NCBI RefSeq assembly: GCF_013408175.1
Contig: NZ_JACBYW010000004.1
Location: 1 to 64,000 of the forward strand
Source of the DNA: Actinopolyspora biskrensis
GTDB lineage: Bacteria > Actinomycetota > Actinomycetes > Mycobacteriales > Pseudonocardiaceae
Direction: 5' to 3'
DNA: 64,000 nt
In this document: one piece after another, positions 26,817 through 35,758 of the stretch
How the letters are laid out: each line of letters begins with the position of its first letter
How positions within the stretch are numbered: the first letter of the stretch is position 1
Notes under the pieces: generated by a model
Databases searched by the model: none
Told to the model about the DNA's origin: nothing
The model's input: the letters and a program-made list of their open reading frames with translations, nothing else
Position numbers and translations under genes: made by a program

Positions 26817-28151
26817 GTGTCCGGCGAACGGGGTGGTGCCACCGGTGTGGCCGACGACGAGAAAGCTACCGCTGCCGCGGAACTCCCTCCCGTGCACGAG
26901 GCCTGGCTGCCGCGGGAGCATCCGCTGCACCGGCCCCGGCACGGGGCCAGGCAGTACCTCGCTCTCGCGTGCGCGTTCCTGTTCTTCGCCGCGCCCGTGC
27001 TCGCGTGGACCCTCGGCGCACGGGCGGTTCCGGTGGAGAACCGGGCGCTGACCCCTTTCCCGAGTGTCACCGAGGGGTGGGGGTTTTTCACCGGGATGAA
27101 CGACTGGGCCTCCGACCACCTGACGTTTCGCGCCGAGGCCGTCACCGCGATGGAGGGGATCAGTCAGGGCGTGTTCGGCGAACCGGCCCCGCACGACACC
27201 GAATCGGGCGGAGCACCCGTCGGCGGTGGCGGCGGGGGAGAGGGCGGGAGGAGCGACTCCAAACCCGATCCTGCTGTTTTCCCCGATGTGGTCAGGGGCG
27301 AGCAGGGGTGGCTGTTCCTCGGGCACGACGTTTCGTACAAGTGTCTTCCGGAGATGGAGCTGGATCGGATAATCGAGGGGCTGCGCCGCTGGCGTTCGGT
27401 GGTCGAGGAGTCCGGCCGGGAGTTCCGGCTGGTCGTCGCCCCGGACAAGTCCACGGTGTATTCGCGGTACATGCCGGACGACTACGTCGGCAGGCAGTGC
27501 ATGCGGGAGCTGCGTTCGGAGTTCTGGGACCGGTTGCCCGCGGCCACCGGCGCCCTCGACATGAGGGAACCGCTGCGTGCGGTGGCCCGTGAGCAGGGCG
27601 GTCCGATCTACACCAAGCGGGACACCCACTGGCGGCACGCGGGCGGGCTGGAGATGACCAGGCAGCTGGCGGAGTCGTTGCAGCCGGGGGTCAGTGACTC
27701 GTGGCGGGTCCGGCAGGGGAGAACCTATCGGCACCGTGCCGACATTCCGGGGATGCTCGGCGAGGACGAGGAGTGGACGGTGCGGTCGTACTCGCTGGCC
27801 CCGGACGGTGGGAGCGACAACACGAGGTTCGTCGGCAGTGACTTCCACGAACCGCTGCACCTGGAGTCGGCACCGCGCGAGGGGATGATCGACGAGCCCA
27901 CGAGGATGATCGCGGACTCGTTCACCCAGTTCGCGAGTCCCTACCTCGGTGCCGCGTTCTCCGACCTGACCATCTCGCACCCCGAGAACGTGCGGAAGAA
28001 CCCGCAGCGGACGGGCGGAATGCTGGCTGAGGGCGATGTCGTGATGTTCGAGCTCTCCGAGCGCTTCCTGGCGGGAGGACGTTACTCGATGCTCACGCCC
28101 CAGCTGGCGGACGAAGTGGGTGCGGTCCTCAAGAAGCACCCGGTCGAGTGA
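26817..28151 (+). CDS. AlgX/AlgJ-like (SGNH-type) exported acetyltransferase partner
   Basis: A 444-aa protein with one membrane anchor (about residues 48-68) and an extracytoplasmic SGNH-like domain. Features of the AlgX/AlgJ/DHHW group are visible: RGEQGWLFLGHD, VVAPDKSTVYSRYMP, and the DTHWRHAGG box that supplies His for catalysis. A glycine-rich acidic linker (GGGGGGEGG) lies near residue 140. It should complete acyl transfer begun by the MBOAT protein 85 nt upstream. The start is uncertain: GTG codons exist at 26784, 26811 and 26817, and 26817 fits a leaderless spacing. Confidence 0.85.
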   Translation: MSGERGGATGVADDEKATAAAELPPVHEAWLPREHPLHRPRHGARQYLALACAFLFFAAPVLAWTLGARAVPVENRALTPFPSVTEGWGFFTGMNDWASDHLTFRAEAVTAMEGISQGVFGEPAPHDTESGGAPVGGGGGGEGGRSDSKPDPAVFPDVVRGEQGWLFLGHDVSYKCLPEMELDRIIEGLRRWRSVVEESGREFRLVVAPDKSTVYSRYMPDDYVGRQCMRELRSEFWDRLPAATGALDMREPLRAVAREQGGPIYTKRDTHWRHAGGLEMTRQLAESLQPGVSDSWRVRQGRTYRHRADIPGMLGEDEEWTVRSYSLAPDGGSDNTRFVGSDFHEPLHLESAPREGMIDEPTRMIADSFTQFASPYLGAAFSDLTISHPENVRKNPQRTGGMLAEGDVVMFELSERFLAGGRYSMLTPQLADEVGAVLKKHPVE

Positions 28152-28165
28152 GCTCTCGTCCCGCT

Positions 28166-28197
28166 GCTCGGAACGTTCCGCGCGAAACGCTCCGAGC
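28166..28197. terminator. hairpin between convergent genes
   Basis: GCTCGGA (28166-28172) pairs with TCCGAGC (28191-28197). It lies between the stops of the AlgX-like gene and znuB. Confidence 0.45.
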
Positions 28198-28261
28198 AAC
28201 CGGCACCGCGGCCCGAGGCTCCGCCGAGTGAGCACCCACGCGAACCGGGCCGACAGGCTCC

Positions 28262-29146
28262 CTAGGCCGTGGCCGCGGTGGCGCTTCGGGCGCTCCGGCT
28301 GATCCGCATCCTGCCGACCAAGCGGCACACCAGGTAGATCCCGAACGAGATGGCCGTGACGAAGGCGCTGACCGGAACGCCGGGAGCCAGCGACAGCAGT
28401 ATCCCTCCGATCGCCGCGGCCTCGGCGAACACCACCGAGAGCAGGGTCGCCCGGGCGGGACTCGAGGTCACCCTGATGGCGGCCGCGCCCGGGGTGACCA
28501 TCAGCGCCATGACCAGCAGGGCGCCCACCACGTGCACGCCGAGCGCGGTGGCTGTCCCCACCAGCAGCGAGAACACCGGTGTCAGGACCCTGGTCGGCAC
28601 TCCGCGCGCGGCGGCCACGTGCGGGTCCACGCTGGCGAACAGCAGCGGGCGGTACAGCACGGTGGTGACGACGAGCACCAGCAGGGCGGCCCCGCCGAGG
28701 AGCGTGACGTCGGAGGAACTCACCCCCACGATCTGCCCGACCAGCAGAGTGAACTTGTTGGCGGTGCGCTCGGGGTTCATCCACAGCAGCAGCACCCCGA
28801 CCCCGAGACCGAAGGAGAGCACCGCCCCGATCACGGAGTCCCGTTCGTTGTCCCGCTGTCCGAGCAGGCCGAGCAGCAGGGCGGCCAGCACGGCACCGGC
28901 CAGGGCGCCCACCCCGACGCTGAAGCCGATCAGCAGCGCGGCGGCCGCTCCGGTGAAGGCGAGCTCGGCGGTTCCGTGCACGGCGAAGGACATGCGCCGG
29001 GTGACCACCAGGGGAGCGAGGACCCCGGAGACCAGCCCGAGGGCCGCGGCGGCCAGCAGCGCCTGCTGCACGAAGGGGTAACCGAGCAGCTCACCCGTGA
29101 GTTCGAACTCGAACAGCCTGCTCAGGGCATCCGTCAGCCGGTTCAT
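28262..29146 (-). CDS. znuB: zinc/manganese ABC transporter permease
   Basis: Membrane subunit of a metal-chelate-type ABC-3 importer; 294 aa with about 8-9 segments. The region GALLVMALMVTPGAAA is characteristic of ZnuB/MntB permeases. The start ATG overlaps the stop of znuC (ATGA). It is the last gene of znuA-znuC-znuB. Confidence 0.93.
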   Translation of the reverse strand: MNRLTDALSRLFEFELTGELLGYPFVQQALLAAAALGLVSGVLAPLVVTRRMSFAVHGTAELAFTGAAAALLIGFSVGVGALAGAVLAALLLGLLGQRDNERDSVIGAVLSFGLGVGVLLLWMNPERTANKFTLLVGQIVGVSSSDVTLLGGAALLVLVVTTVLYRPLLFASVDPHVAAARGVPTRVLTPVFSLLVGTATALGVHVVGALLVMALMVTPGAAAIRVTSSPARATLLSVVFAEAAAIGGILLSLAPGVPVSAFVTAISFGIYLVCRLVGRMRISRSARSATAATA

Positions 29147-30018
29147 TCCTGCCCTCCCTCCGGCACGTGGTGGTGCTGCTCCCCCTCGGCTCCGGCGACG
29201 ACGAGCCGCCCGCCGACCCGGGCCACCTCGACCTCGGTGCCGTAGAGCTCGGACAGCGTTTCCGAGTTCATGACCTCGTCCGGGGTGCCTATCCGGAACT
29301 GCCCGTTCACCAGGTAGAGCACCCTGTCGACCACGGGCAGAACCGGGTTGATCTCGTGCGTCACGAACAGGACCGCGGCTTCGGTCCGCCTGGCCTGACG
29401 TGCGATCAGGCCGCTCACCCTGTGCTGGTGCGAGGGGTCCAGCGAAAGCAGCGGTTCGTCGCACAGCAGTACCCGCGGGTCCGCGACCAGCGCCTGGGCG
29501 ATCCGCAGGCGCTGCTGTTCCCCTCCGGAGAGCAGCCCGACCGGCTTCTTGCCGTAGTCCTCCGCGTTCACGGACCGCAGTGCTCGACGCACCCGTTCGG
29601 CCCGGAGACGGCGCCCGCGCAGCCCCGTCCCCCAGCGGTGTCCGTCCAGACCGAGGCCGACCAGGTCGTTGCCGCGCAGCGCGAGGCTGTCCTGAAGGGA
29701 GCGCTGCTGCGGGATGTAGCCGATCTTGTCGTTGCCGCGGTGGGCGGGTTCGCCCGCGATCCGGACGCTGCCCCCGGTGAGATCGGTGAGTCCGAGCAGC
29801 ACGCGGAGCAGACTCGTCTTGCCCGAGCCGTTGGGGCCCAGCACGGCGAGGAACTCGCCGGGGTTCACGTCCAGGTCCAGCCCGTGCCAGAGGGAACGCG
29901 TTCCGTAGGAGAGCTGGGCGTCGCGTAGCCGCACAGCGGGAGTGTCCGGTGCGGACGTGTTCTCGTCACCGGCCTCGACGGCCGGTTCCGTTTCGGTGGT
30001 GGGGGGGTCGTAACGCAC
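29143..30018 (-). CDS. znuC: zinc ABC transporter ATPase
   Basis: ATPase of the metal importer; 291 aa. It has Walker A GPNGSGKT, signature LSGGEQQRLRIA, Walker B VLLCDEPLLSLD and the switch His in FVTHE. The N-terminal 27 residues form an acidic extension. The C terminus contains QHHHVPEG, which could bind metal. The GTG start is at 30018, and the stop overlaps znuB. Confidence 0.93.
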   Translation of the reverse strand: MRYDPPTTETEPAVEAGDENTSAPDTPAVRLRDAQLSYGTRSLWHGLDLDVNPGEFLAVLGPNGSGKTSLLRVLLGLTDLTGGSVRIAGEPAHRGNDKIGYIPQQRSLQDSLALRGNDLVGLGLDGHRWGTGLRGRRLRAERVRRALRSVNAEDYGKKPVGLLSGGEQQRLRIAQALVADPRVLLCDEPLLSLDPSHQHRVSGLIARQARRTEAAVLFVTHEINPVLPVVDRVLYLVNGQFRIGTPDEVMNSETLSELYGTEVEVARVGGRLVVAGAEGEQHHHVPEGGQE

Positions 30019-30045
30019 GATCTCGTCCTGACGGTTCGTGGCGGG

Positions 30046-31101
30046 TCAGCGCTGCGGGGTGGAGCTCGGTGCGTCGTCCAGCGCCGTTTTCAGGGCCGAG
30101 ACTCGTTCCGAGATCCACTGCGGGTACGTCTTGTCCGACGGGAGTGTTTCCGGCGTGGCGACGACCGGTATGTCGTTCTGCTCGGCGCGGTCGCGGATCC
30201 GCTCGGTCAGCGGGGAGGCCGTCTGGGGGTTGTAGATCAGGGCCGCGGGGCGCTTGGAGTCCACCAGGTCCTGGAGCTCGGCGACGGTGGACGCGGCGGG
30301 GTCGTTGCCCGACTCGACGGACCGGACGAAGGACCGGGGGGTGATGTCGTTCAGCCCGGCCTCGTCCAGCAGCAGATCGGCGATCGGGGCGGTGGTCAGT
30401 ACTTCGGTGCCCTGGTGCTGCTGCTCGATTCCCGCGATGTCCCCGTCGACCTCGTCGAGTCGCCGGCCGAACTCCTCGGCGGACCGCTCGAAGTCCTCGG
30501 AGTGGTCGGGGCTGAGCTCGCTCAGCTGCTCGGCGATCCGTTCGGCCACGTGTCGCACGGAGCGCGGCTGGTACCAGACGTGCTCGTTACCGGAGTGCGC
30601 GTGGTCGTGACCGCCGGGGTTCTCGGAGGTCTCCTCGTGCTCGTGTGCTTCGTGGGAGCCCTCGGTGGACTGTTCCGCGGACTCGTGGGAGCCGTGCCCC
30701 CCGTCGGTTTCGGCTGCCGCGACGGCTTCGACGGAGGGGGTGTTCGCGCTGTTCCCGGACAGTACTTGGCTCACGAAGGAGTCGTATCCGCCGCCGTTGT
30801 AGACCACCAGGTCGGCCTGGTTGATCTTGGCCGCGTCGCGCGGGGTGCTTTCGTAGGAGTGCGGGTCGGCCTCGTTGTCGCTGATGATCGATTCGACCTC
30901 GGCGTGCTCACCTGCCACTGCTTCGGCGACCTTGGCCCACGTGTCGGTGGAGGCGACGACGGTCGGTTCACCGCCCGATCCACCGGTTCCGGTTCCGCAG
31001 GAAGTGAGTAGCAGAGTGGTTGTCAGCCCGAGCAGCGTGGCGGGCACTCCCGCTCCGCGGCGAACGCCGCTCCGAACATGGCGACTACGTAATGTGCTCA
31101 C
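30046..31101 (-). CDS. znuA: zinc-binding lipoprotein, substrate-binding component
   Basis: Cluster A-I metal-binding lipoprotein of 351 aa. It has an N-terminal signal with lipobox LLTSC, the first metal-ligand His in EADPHSYE, and a long Asp/Glu/His-rich loop at about 130-175 (GGHGSHESAE, HEAHEHEE, GGHDHAHSGNEHVW). Such loops are typical of zinc-specific ZnuA proteins. The start GTG has AGGAG upstream. A Zur-like operator is 45-60 bp further upstream. It heads the znuACB operon. Confidence 0.93.
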   Translation of the reverse strand: MSTLRSRHVRSGVRRGAGVPATLLGLTTTLLLTSCGTGTGGSGGEPTVVASTDTWAKVAEAVAGEHAEVESIISDNEADPHSYESTPRDAAKINQADLVVYNGGGYDSFVSQVLSGNSANTPSVEAVAAAETDGGHGSHESAEQSTEGSHEAHEHEETSENPGGHDHAHSGNEHVWYQPRSVRHVAERIAEQLSELSPDHSEDFERSAEEFGRRLDEVDGDIAGIEQQHQGTEVLTTAPIADLLLDEAGLNDITPRSFVRSVESGNDPAASTVAELQDLVDSKRPAALIYNPQTASPLTERIRDRAEQNDIPVVATPETLPSDKTYPQWISERVSALKTALDDAPSSTPQR

Positions 31102-31146
31102 GAGGACTCCTGTTTAGGGGGTCGTGTCACGCGATCCGACCGCTAA

Positions 31147-31161
31147 TGGAAATCATTATCA
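31147..31161. promoter_or_regulatory. Zur/Fur-type operator upstream of znuA
   Basis: TGGAAATCATTATCA; on the minus strand it reads TGATAATGATTTCCA, very close to Fur-family boxes. Its position before a zinc-uptake operon makes zinc-responsive repression by Zur the natural reading. Confidence 0.7.
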
Positions 31162-31368
31162 ATTGGAGTCTACGCGTCGCCACTGGACGAGTTCCACCCA
31201 GTCGCCCTTCCGAGGGAGTGATGCTCGTGACCTCGTCTCAGACGGGCTGATGACCGCCGGGGCGCCCCGGCGGTCGGCCGCTCCCCGACGCCGGTGCCCC
31301 GGGGCGAGCGCACCGCGAGAGGTTCCGCCGGGCGGCCACCCGCGGCAGGGGAGAGCGGAGCACACCGG

Positions 31369-32469
31369 TCAGCGGGACAGCCTGCTTCCTGTGCGCGGGT
31401 CGAACAGGTGCAGTTCCTCCGGGTCGCGCGCCGTGACCGAGATCCTTTCCCCCAGGGCGGGCGGTCTGCGTCCGTCGGTCCGTATCACCAGCCGTTCCGC
31501 GCTCCCCGCCGACTCCGGCTTGGCGTGCACCAGCGCGTCGGCGCCCAGTTCCTCGACCAGCTCGACGGTCAGCGCGACCCCCTCCTGCTCGGAGGTGTTC
31601 AGGTTCAGCGACTCCGGGCGCAGCCCCAGCGTCACCTCGTCGAGCCCGTGGGCGGAGGCCGCCGACAGCGCCGTCCGGGGCAGCGGGATCGGGCTGCCGT
31701 CGAGCAGCGCGCCCTCCGCGGTCAGGGGTGCTGTTCGCAGGTTCATCGCGGGGGAGCCGATGAACCCGGCAACGAAGGAGTTCACCGGCCGCTCGTACAG
31801 CTCGCGCGGGGTGTCGACCTGCTGCAGCTTGCCGTCGGCCAGGACGGCGACCCGGTGCCCCATGGTCATCGCCTCGACCTGGTCGTGGGTCACGTAGAGC
31901 GTGGTGGTTCCGAGCTGCCGCTGCAGGCTCGCGATGTTGGCCCTGGTCTCGACGCGCAGCTTGGCATCCAGATTGGACAAGGGTTCGTCCATGAGGAACA
32001 CGCTCGGATCGCGCACGATCGCCCGTCCCATGGCGACCCGCTGGCGTTGACCTCCGGACAGCTCCCTGGGCTTGCGGTCCAGGTGGGGGCCGAGATCGAG
32101 CATCTCGGCGGCCCGCTCGACCTTCTCCCTGATCGCGCTCCTGCTCATCCTGCGCAGTTTCAGCGCGAATCCCATGTTCTCCGCCACCGTCATGTGCGGG
32201 TAGAGCGCGTAGGACTGGAACACCATAGCGATGTCGCGCGATTTCGGCGAGACCGAAGTGACGTCCCCGCCCCCGATGTGAATGGAGCCACGGTCCGTGT
32301 CCTCCAGTCCCGCGACCATTCGTAGGGCCGTGGATTTCCCCGAACCGGAAGGGCCGACCAGGACGAGGAACTCGCCGTCGGCTATCTCCAGATTCAATTC
32401 GTCCACGGCGTGCACGGGCGGTGTTCCGGGGAAAATGCGGGAGGCGTCGATGTAGGCGACCTCGGCCAT
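31369..32469 (-). CDS. msiK: multiple-sugar ABC transporter ATPase (MsiK/UgpC type)
   Basis: A 366-aa ATPase energising carbohydrate importers. It has Walker A GPSGSGKST, signature LSGGQRQRVAMGRA, Walker B VFLMDEPLSNLD and a C-terminal OB/TOBE regulatory domain (LGLRPESLNL and following). No binding protein or permease gene is nearby. That is the situation of Streptomyces MsiK, one ATPase shared by several sugar transporters. The ATG at 32469 has AAAGGTGA at suitable spacing. A DasR-like site lies just upstream. Confidence 0.88.
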   Translation of the reverse strand: MAEVAYIDASRIFPGTPPVHAVDELNLEIADGEFLVLVGPSGSGKSTALRMVAGLEDTDRGSIHIGGGDVTSVSPKSRDIAMVFQSYALYPHMTVAENMGFALKLRRMSRSAIREKVERAAEMLDLGPHLDRKPRELSGGQRQRVAMGRAIVRDPSVFLMDEPLSNLDAKLRVETRANIASLQRQLGTTTLYVTHDQVEAMTMGHRVAVLADGKLQQVDTPRELYERPVNSFVAGFIGSPAMNLRTAPLTAEGALLDGSPIPLPRTALSAASAHGLDEVTLGLRPESLNLNTSEQEGVALTVELVEELGADALVHAKPESAGSAERLVIRTDGRRPPALGERISVTARDPEELHLFDPRTGSRLSR

Positions 32470-32493
32470 GTGTGATTCACCTTTCATCGAAGT

Positions 32494-32509
32494 ATTGGTC
32501 TGGACAAAT
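32494..32509. promoter_or_regulatory. DasR-like responsive element (dre) upstream of msiK
   Basis: ATTGGTCTGGACAAAT agrees with the 16-bp dre consensus ACTGGTCTAGACCAGT at 12 positions. In Streptomyces DasR (GntR family) controls aminosugar genes, and msiK is a reported target. The distance is 25 bp from the ATG. Confidence 0.55.
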
Positions 32510-32784
32510 TAGCCTCCCGGGCGTGTCGTCGATACCCCCGAACAGCCGGAATTTCCGAACGCGGCTCCCTTTTCGCCGCGGTTCACGGACGGGTGAGTAC
32601 GCGGCTACCCGCTGCCGGGGTGCCCGGCGGGGGCGTGGGAGGTGGCGCCGGGCGAGCACCCGATCGGGGGCGAGCGGAAAACCCCGAACGGGAGTCGGCT
32701 CTCGTTCACGTGCGCGATCTCGTTCGGTACACTTCGAAACGTGTGACTTGAATCCGGGTCGTCAAAACTTCACCCAGGCCTACT

Positions 32785-32799
32785 GAACCGTTACGGTTC
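32785..32799. promoter_or_regulatory. palindromic operator overlapping the lacI-type -10 box
   Basis: GAACCGTTACGGTTC is a perfect palindrome. The -10 box TACGGT (32792-32797) lies inside it, and the ATG follows 6 nt later. Binding here would block the gene's own promoter. Confidence 0.65.
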
Positions 32800-32803
32800 C
32801 TGC

Positions 32804-33907
32804 ATGGTGCGGTCTACGAACTCGAGGCGACCCGCGACGCTGGCCTCTCTCGCCGCGGAACTCGGCGTTTCCCGGACTACGGTGTCCAACGCCTACAATC
32901 GCCCCGACCAGCTTTCTCCCGAATTGCGCAAACGTGTACTCGACACCGCCCGCAGACTCGGGTATCCGGGCCCCGATCCGGTGGCACGCTCACTGCGCAC
33001 CCGCAAGGCGGGAGCAGTCGGTCTGCTGCTGACCGAGAACCTGTCCTACGCGTTCCGCGACCCCGCCGCCGTCGGATTCCTCGAAGGGCTCGCGCTGGCC
33101 TGCGAGGACGCGGGGCACGGCTTGCTGCTGATACCGGCGAATCCGGAGCACGAGGATGTGGCCGCCGTGCACAGTGCGGGAGTGGACGGGTTCGTCGTCT
33201 ACTCGGTACCCGATGACGACCCCCATCTGGCCGCCGTGATGGAACGCCCCGTCCCCACCGTGATCTGCGATCAGCCGAGCATCTCCGAGCTCGACCGGGT
33301 CGGCATAGACGACGCCACGGCCATCAAGGGACTGGCCAGGCACCTCATCGAACTCGGGCACCGCAAGATCGGCGTGGTCTGCATGCGGTTGGCTCGCAAC
33401 CGCAACGACGGTCCCGCGTCCCCGGAACGCCAGGCGAACGCGCACTTCCACGTGCAGCGGGCCCGGCTTGCCGCGCTCTCCGAGGTGTTCTCCGAGGTCG
33501 GCGTCGAGTGGGACCAGGTCCCGGTGATCGAGCGCTTCGACCACACGCAGGAATCGGGCGGTTCGGCCGCGGCCCAGCTGATGGAGATGGACCCGGAGGT
33601 CACCGCCGTCATCTGCACCTCGGACATACTGGCTCTGGGAGCGCTGGCCGAGATGCGCAGGCAGGGCCGCAGGGTCCCGCAGGATCTCACCATAACCGGG
33701 TTCGACGGCATCGTCGACGCGGAGCGGGCCGAGCTGACCACGGTCCGGCAGCCGGTGCTGGAGAAGGGCAGGGCCGCGGGCAGGCTGCTGCTCGACGCGA
33801 GCGAATCCACGGGACAGCCGCGAGAGGTCGTGCTGGACACGCAACTGATCACCGGTTCGACGGCCGGATCGCCCCGTTCGGTCGAGGAGCGTTGGTTCGG
33901 CCCGTGA
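32804..33907 (+). CDS. LacI/GalR-family transcriptional regulator
   Basis: A 367-aa repressor with an N-terminal HTH (TLASLAAELGVSRTTVSNAYN) and hinge (PVARSLRTRK), then a periplasmic-binding-like sugar sensor domain. The palindrome covering its -10 box predicts autorepression, and the start codon is at leaderless spacing. It is divergent from the MsiK-type ATPase, so it may sense a sugar handled through that system; this is inference. Confidence 0.92.
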   Translation: MVRSTNSRRPATLASLAAELGVSRTTVSNAYNRPDQLSPELRKRVLDTARRLGYPGPDPVARSLRTRKAGAVGLLLTENLSYAFRDPAAVGFLEGLALACEDAGHGLLLIPANPEHEDVAAVHSAGVDGFVVYSVPDDDPHLAAVMERPVPTVICDQPSISELDRVGIDDATAIKGLARHLIELGHRKIGVVCMRLARNRNDGPASPERQANAHFHVQRARLAALSEVFSEVGVEWDQVPVIERFDHTQESGGSAAAQLMEMDPEVTAVICTSDILALGALAEMRRQGRRVPQDLTITGFDGIVDAERAELTTVRQPVLEKGRAAGRLLLDASESTGQPREVVLDTQLITGSTAGSPRSVEERWFGP

Positions 33908-33920
33908 GCGCAGGTTCCCC

Positions 33921-33944
33921 CGCGAGTCCGAGTCCGGACTCGCG
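33921..33944. terminator. hairpin between convergent lacI-type and FUSC genes
   Basis: CGCGAGTCCG (33921-33930) pairs with CGGACTCGCG (33935-33944) across a 4-nt loop. Confidence 0.6.
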
Positions 33945-33959
33945 TTCCCGGGAGAACTC

Positions 33960-34055
33960 GGAGGGTCGGCGGCGCGAGTCGTCCGGGTGGTCACAAGCGG
34001 CCTCGCCGCTTGCCCGACGACCGGCCCGGCCGAACGGGTGCTCGCCTGATCGGCG
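33960..34055 (+). repeat. intergenic repeat, copy G
   Basis: Related to copies B and F: a GTGGTC block, the perfect CAAGCGGC/GCCGCTTG hairpin (33994-34001 with 34005-34012), CGACGACCGG and CCGAACGGG. It lies between two convergent genes. Confidence 0.5.
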
Positions 34056-34073
34056 TGAGCACTCAGCCGTCGA

Positions 34074-35735
34074 TCACCCGCTCTCGCCGGGAGTTCCGGC
34101 GGCCCGGCCCCACCCGGGCGGGGCCGGAGCGGGATAGTCCCTGGAGTCCAGCAGCCGGTAGGCCCTGCGCGAGACGGCGAGCAGTTCCTCGGTGGGCAGC
34201 AGGGTGTCCGGCACTTCCCCCGCGGCGGTCTCGTACGCGTCGTGCAGCTCGATCAGGCTCGCGCGGAGCCGATCCGGGGGAACCACCCCGCGCAGCTCGG
34301 TCAGTTCTCCGACCAGGCGCAGCGATTCGTGAACCCGGGCCAGCCAGGCTCCGTGCGGAGCGAGTCGCGCCACGAGCACGGCCACGGCGGCTCCCAGCAG
34401 GGTCGCCCACAGCCTGCTCGCGACGAGCTGTTCAGGGGGTGCCGAGCTCATGAGCCCGCTGACCAGCAGTGCCACCGGGGTCGCGAACAGCAGTCCGAAC
34501 GCGTAGTTGATCGTCACCGTCGCCTCGGCCGCCCACTGCAGCACGGCCAGCAGCAGGAGCAGCGCCCATACGGGCGGGTGCTCGGAAAGCAGCGCGAGGC
34601 CGATCAACACCCCGCCCAGGGTTCCGGCGACGCGCTGGAGCATGCGGGGGACCGAGCGTGAGGTGCTGGTCGCCTGCAGTACCGAAACGGCCGAGACCGC
34701 CGCCCAGTACGTGTGCCCGAGCCCGAGCAGTTCGGCCAGCACTCCCGCGAGCAGGGCAGCCGAGCCGACCCGCAGCGCGAACGGGAGCAGCCAGTTCCCG
34801 GAAGCGCGTCGCGGGCGCACCGCGGCCAGCAGCACCCCGCGGACCGCCCGCCAGCGCGACGGGGGCAGCGGCGGCGCGAGCGGGGTCTCACTGCGGGCAT
34901 AACCGGGTGGGTGCGGTGTTCCGCCCGCGCGGATCCGCTCCGCCGTCGAACGCAGCGAGCGGACGGTCTCGGAGGCGACCCGGCCGGAGCCCAGCAGCAC
35001 CTCGCAGATCTCGATGGCCTGGATCAGCTCCCCGTACTCCGCCGTCTCGTGCTTCCGCCGGCCGACCAGGGGCAGCCGCGTCCAGGCCGTCTCGATGGCG
35101 ACGGCGGCCCGGTGCCTGGTCATCAGATCGGTGCGGTTCGCGAGGTGGGCCGCCGTGGCCTCCAGTGCGGCGGCCACGGCCCTGCGCTGCGGACGCAGCC
35201 CGGCCCACGCCGCGCCGAGGGCGCACAGCCCCCAGGCGAAGGCCCCGCTGATGGAGCAGGCGACGAGGTGGGCGGGAACTTCGGCGGGTTCCAGGGTCGT
35301 GTTCGCGCACGCCCCGGTCGCGAAGGAGAAGATCAGGCCTCCCGGGGCGCCCAGCTTCGCCGCGGTGGTGGCCGCTGTGGCCAGTGCGCCGACCACGGCG
35401 GTGCCGAGGACCGCCGCCAGGTGCTGTTGCCGGGGTTCCAGGCCTGCCACGGCGATCAGGTCGCCGATCCCCACGGCCAGCACCATCCCGGTCGCCACGG
35501 CGACCAGCGCCCTGATCTGGTTGCGGTACGGCTCGCTGCGGCAGTAGACGCTGGTCAGAGCACCGAAGACCGCTCCGCCGACCAGGTCGACCCGGCCGAG
35601 CTGGAGCAGCAGGGCCAGGGGGACCAGTACCGAGAGAAAAGCTCTGAGGGCGGGCCACAGAATCGGGCCACGCCGGTTCAGATGGAGAGTCTCCCCTAAG
35701 TGACGTGCCAGTATCGTCGAGGACACATTCCCCAA
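34074..35735 (-). CDS. FUSC-family membrane transporter (aromatic acid exporter type)
   Basis: A 553-aa membrane protein with two blocks of about five to six segments separated by a cytoplasmic helical region, the FUSC/YccS/AaeB layout. The C-terminal block has HTYWAAVSAVSVLQ and the basic SRSVPRMLQRVAGTLGG, which are family landmarks. Such proteins export aromatic acids or related toxic compounds. The start is TTG 35735 or GTG 35726. It is divergent from a MarR regulator with a palindromic site between them. Confidence 0.82.
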   Translation of the reverse strand: MGNVSSTILARHLGETLHLNRRGPILWPALRAFLSVLVPLALLLQLGRVDLVGGAVFGALTSVYCRSEPYRNQIRALVAVATGMVLAVGIGDLIAVAGLEPRQQHLAAVLGTAVVGALATAATTAAKLGAPGGLIFSFATGACANTTLEPAEVPAHLVACSISGAFAWGLCALGAAWAGLRPQRRAVAAALEATAAHLANRTDLMTRHRAAVAIETAWTRLPLVGRRKHETAEYGELIQAIEICEVLLGSGRVASETVRSLRSTAERIRAGGTPHPPGYARSETPLAPPLPPSRWRAVRGVLLAAVRPRRASGNWLLPFALRVGSAALLAGVLAELLGLGHTYWAAVSAVSVLQATSTSRSVPRMLQRVAGTLGGVLIGLALLSEHPPVWALLLLLAVLQWAAEATVTINYAFGLLFATPVALLVSGLMSSAPPEQLVASRLWATLLGAAVAVLVARLAPHGAWLARVHESLRLVGELTELRGVVPPDRLRASLIELHDAYETAAGEVPDTLLPTEELLAVSRRAYRLLDSRDYPAPAPPGWGRAAGTPGESG

Positions 35736-35741
35736 TGTTAC

Positions 35742-35758
35742 ACAAGTATTTTACTAGT
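35742..35758. promoter_or_regulatory. MarR-type operator candidate
   Basis: ACAAGTA and TACTAGT form an inverted repeat (one mismatch) around TTT, in the 37-bp gap between the FUSC and marR-type genes. Confidence 0.5.

Larger units (their letters stand above)
32488..32803. other. regulatory intergenic region between msiK and lacI-type gene
   Basis: A 316-bp divergent gap. It holds the DasR-like site next to msiK and the palindrome plus -10 next to the LacI gene. The middle (32520-32780) shows no gene or clear hairpin. Confidence 0.5.

Noticed and set aside
32990-33994. 334-aa minus-strand frame
   Set aside because: Antisense to the LacI-type gene, which has clear HTH and sensor domains.
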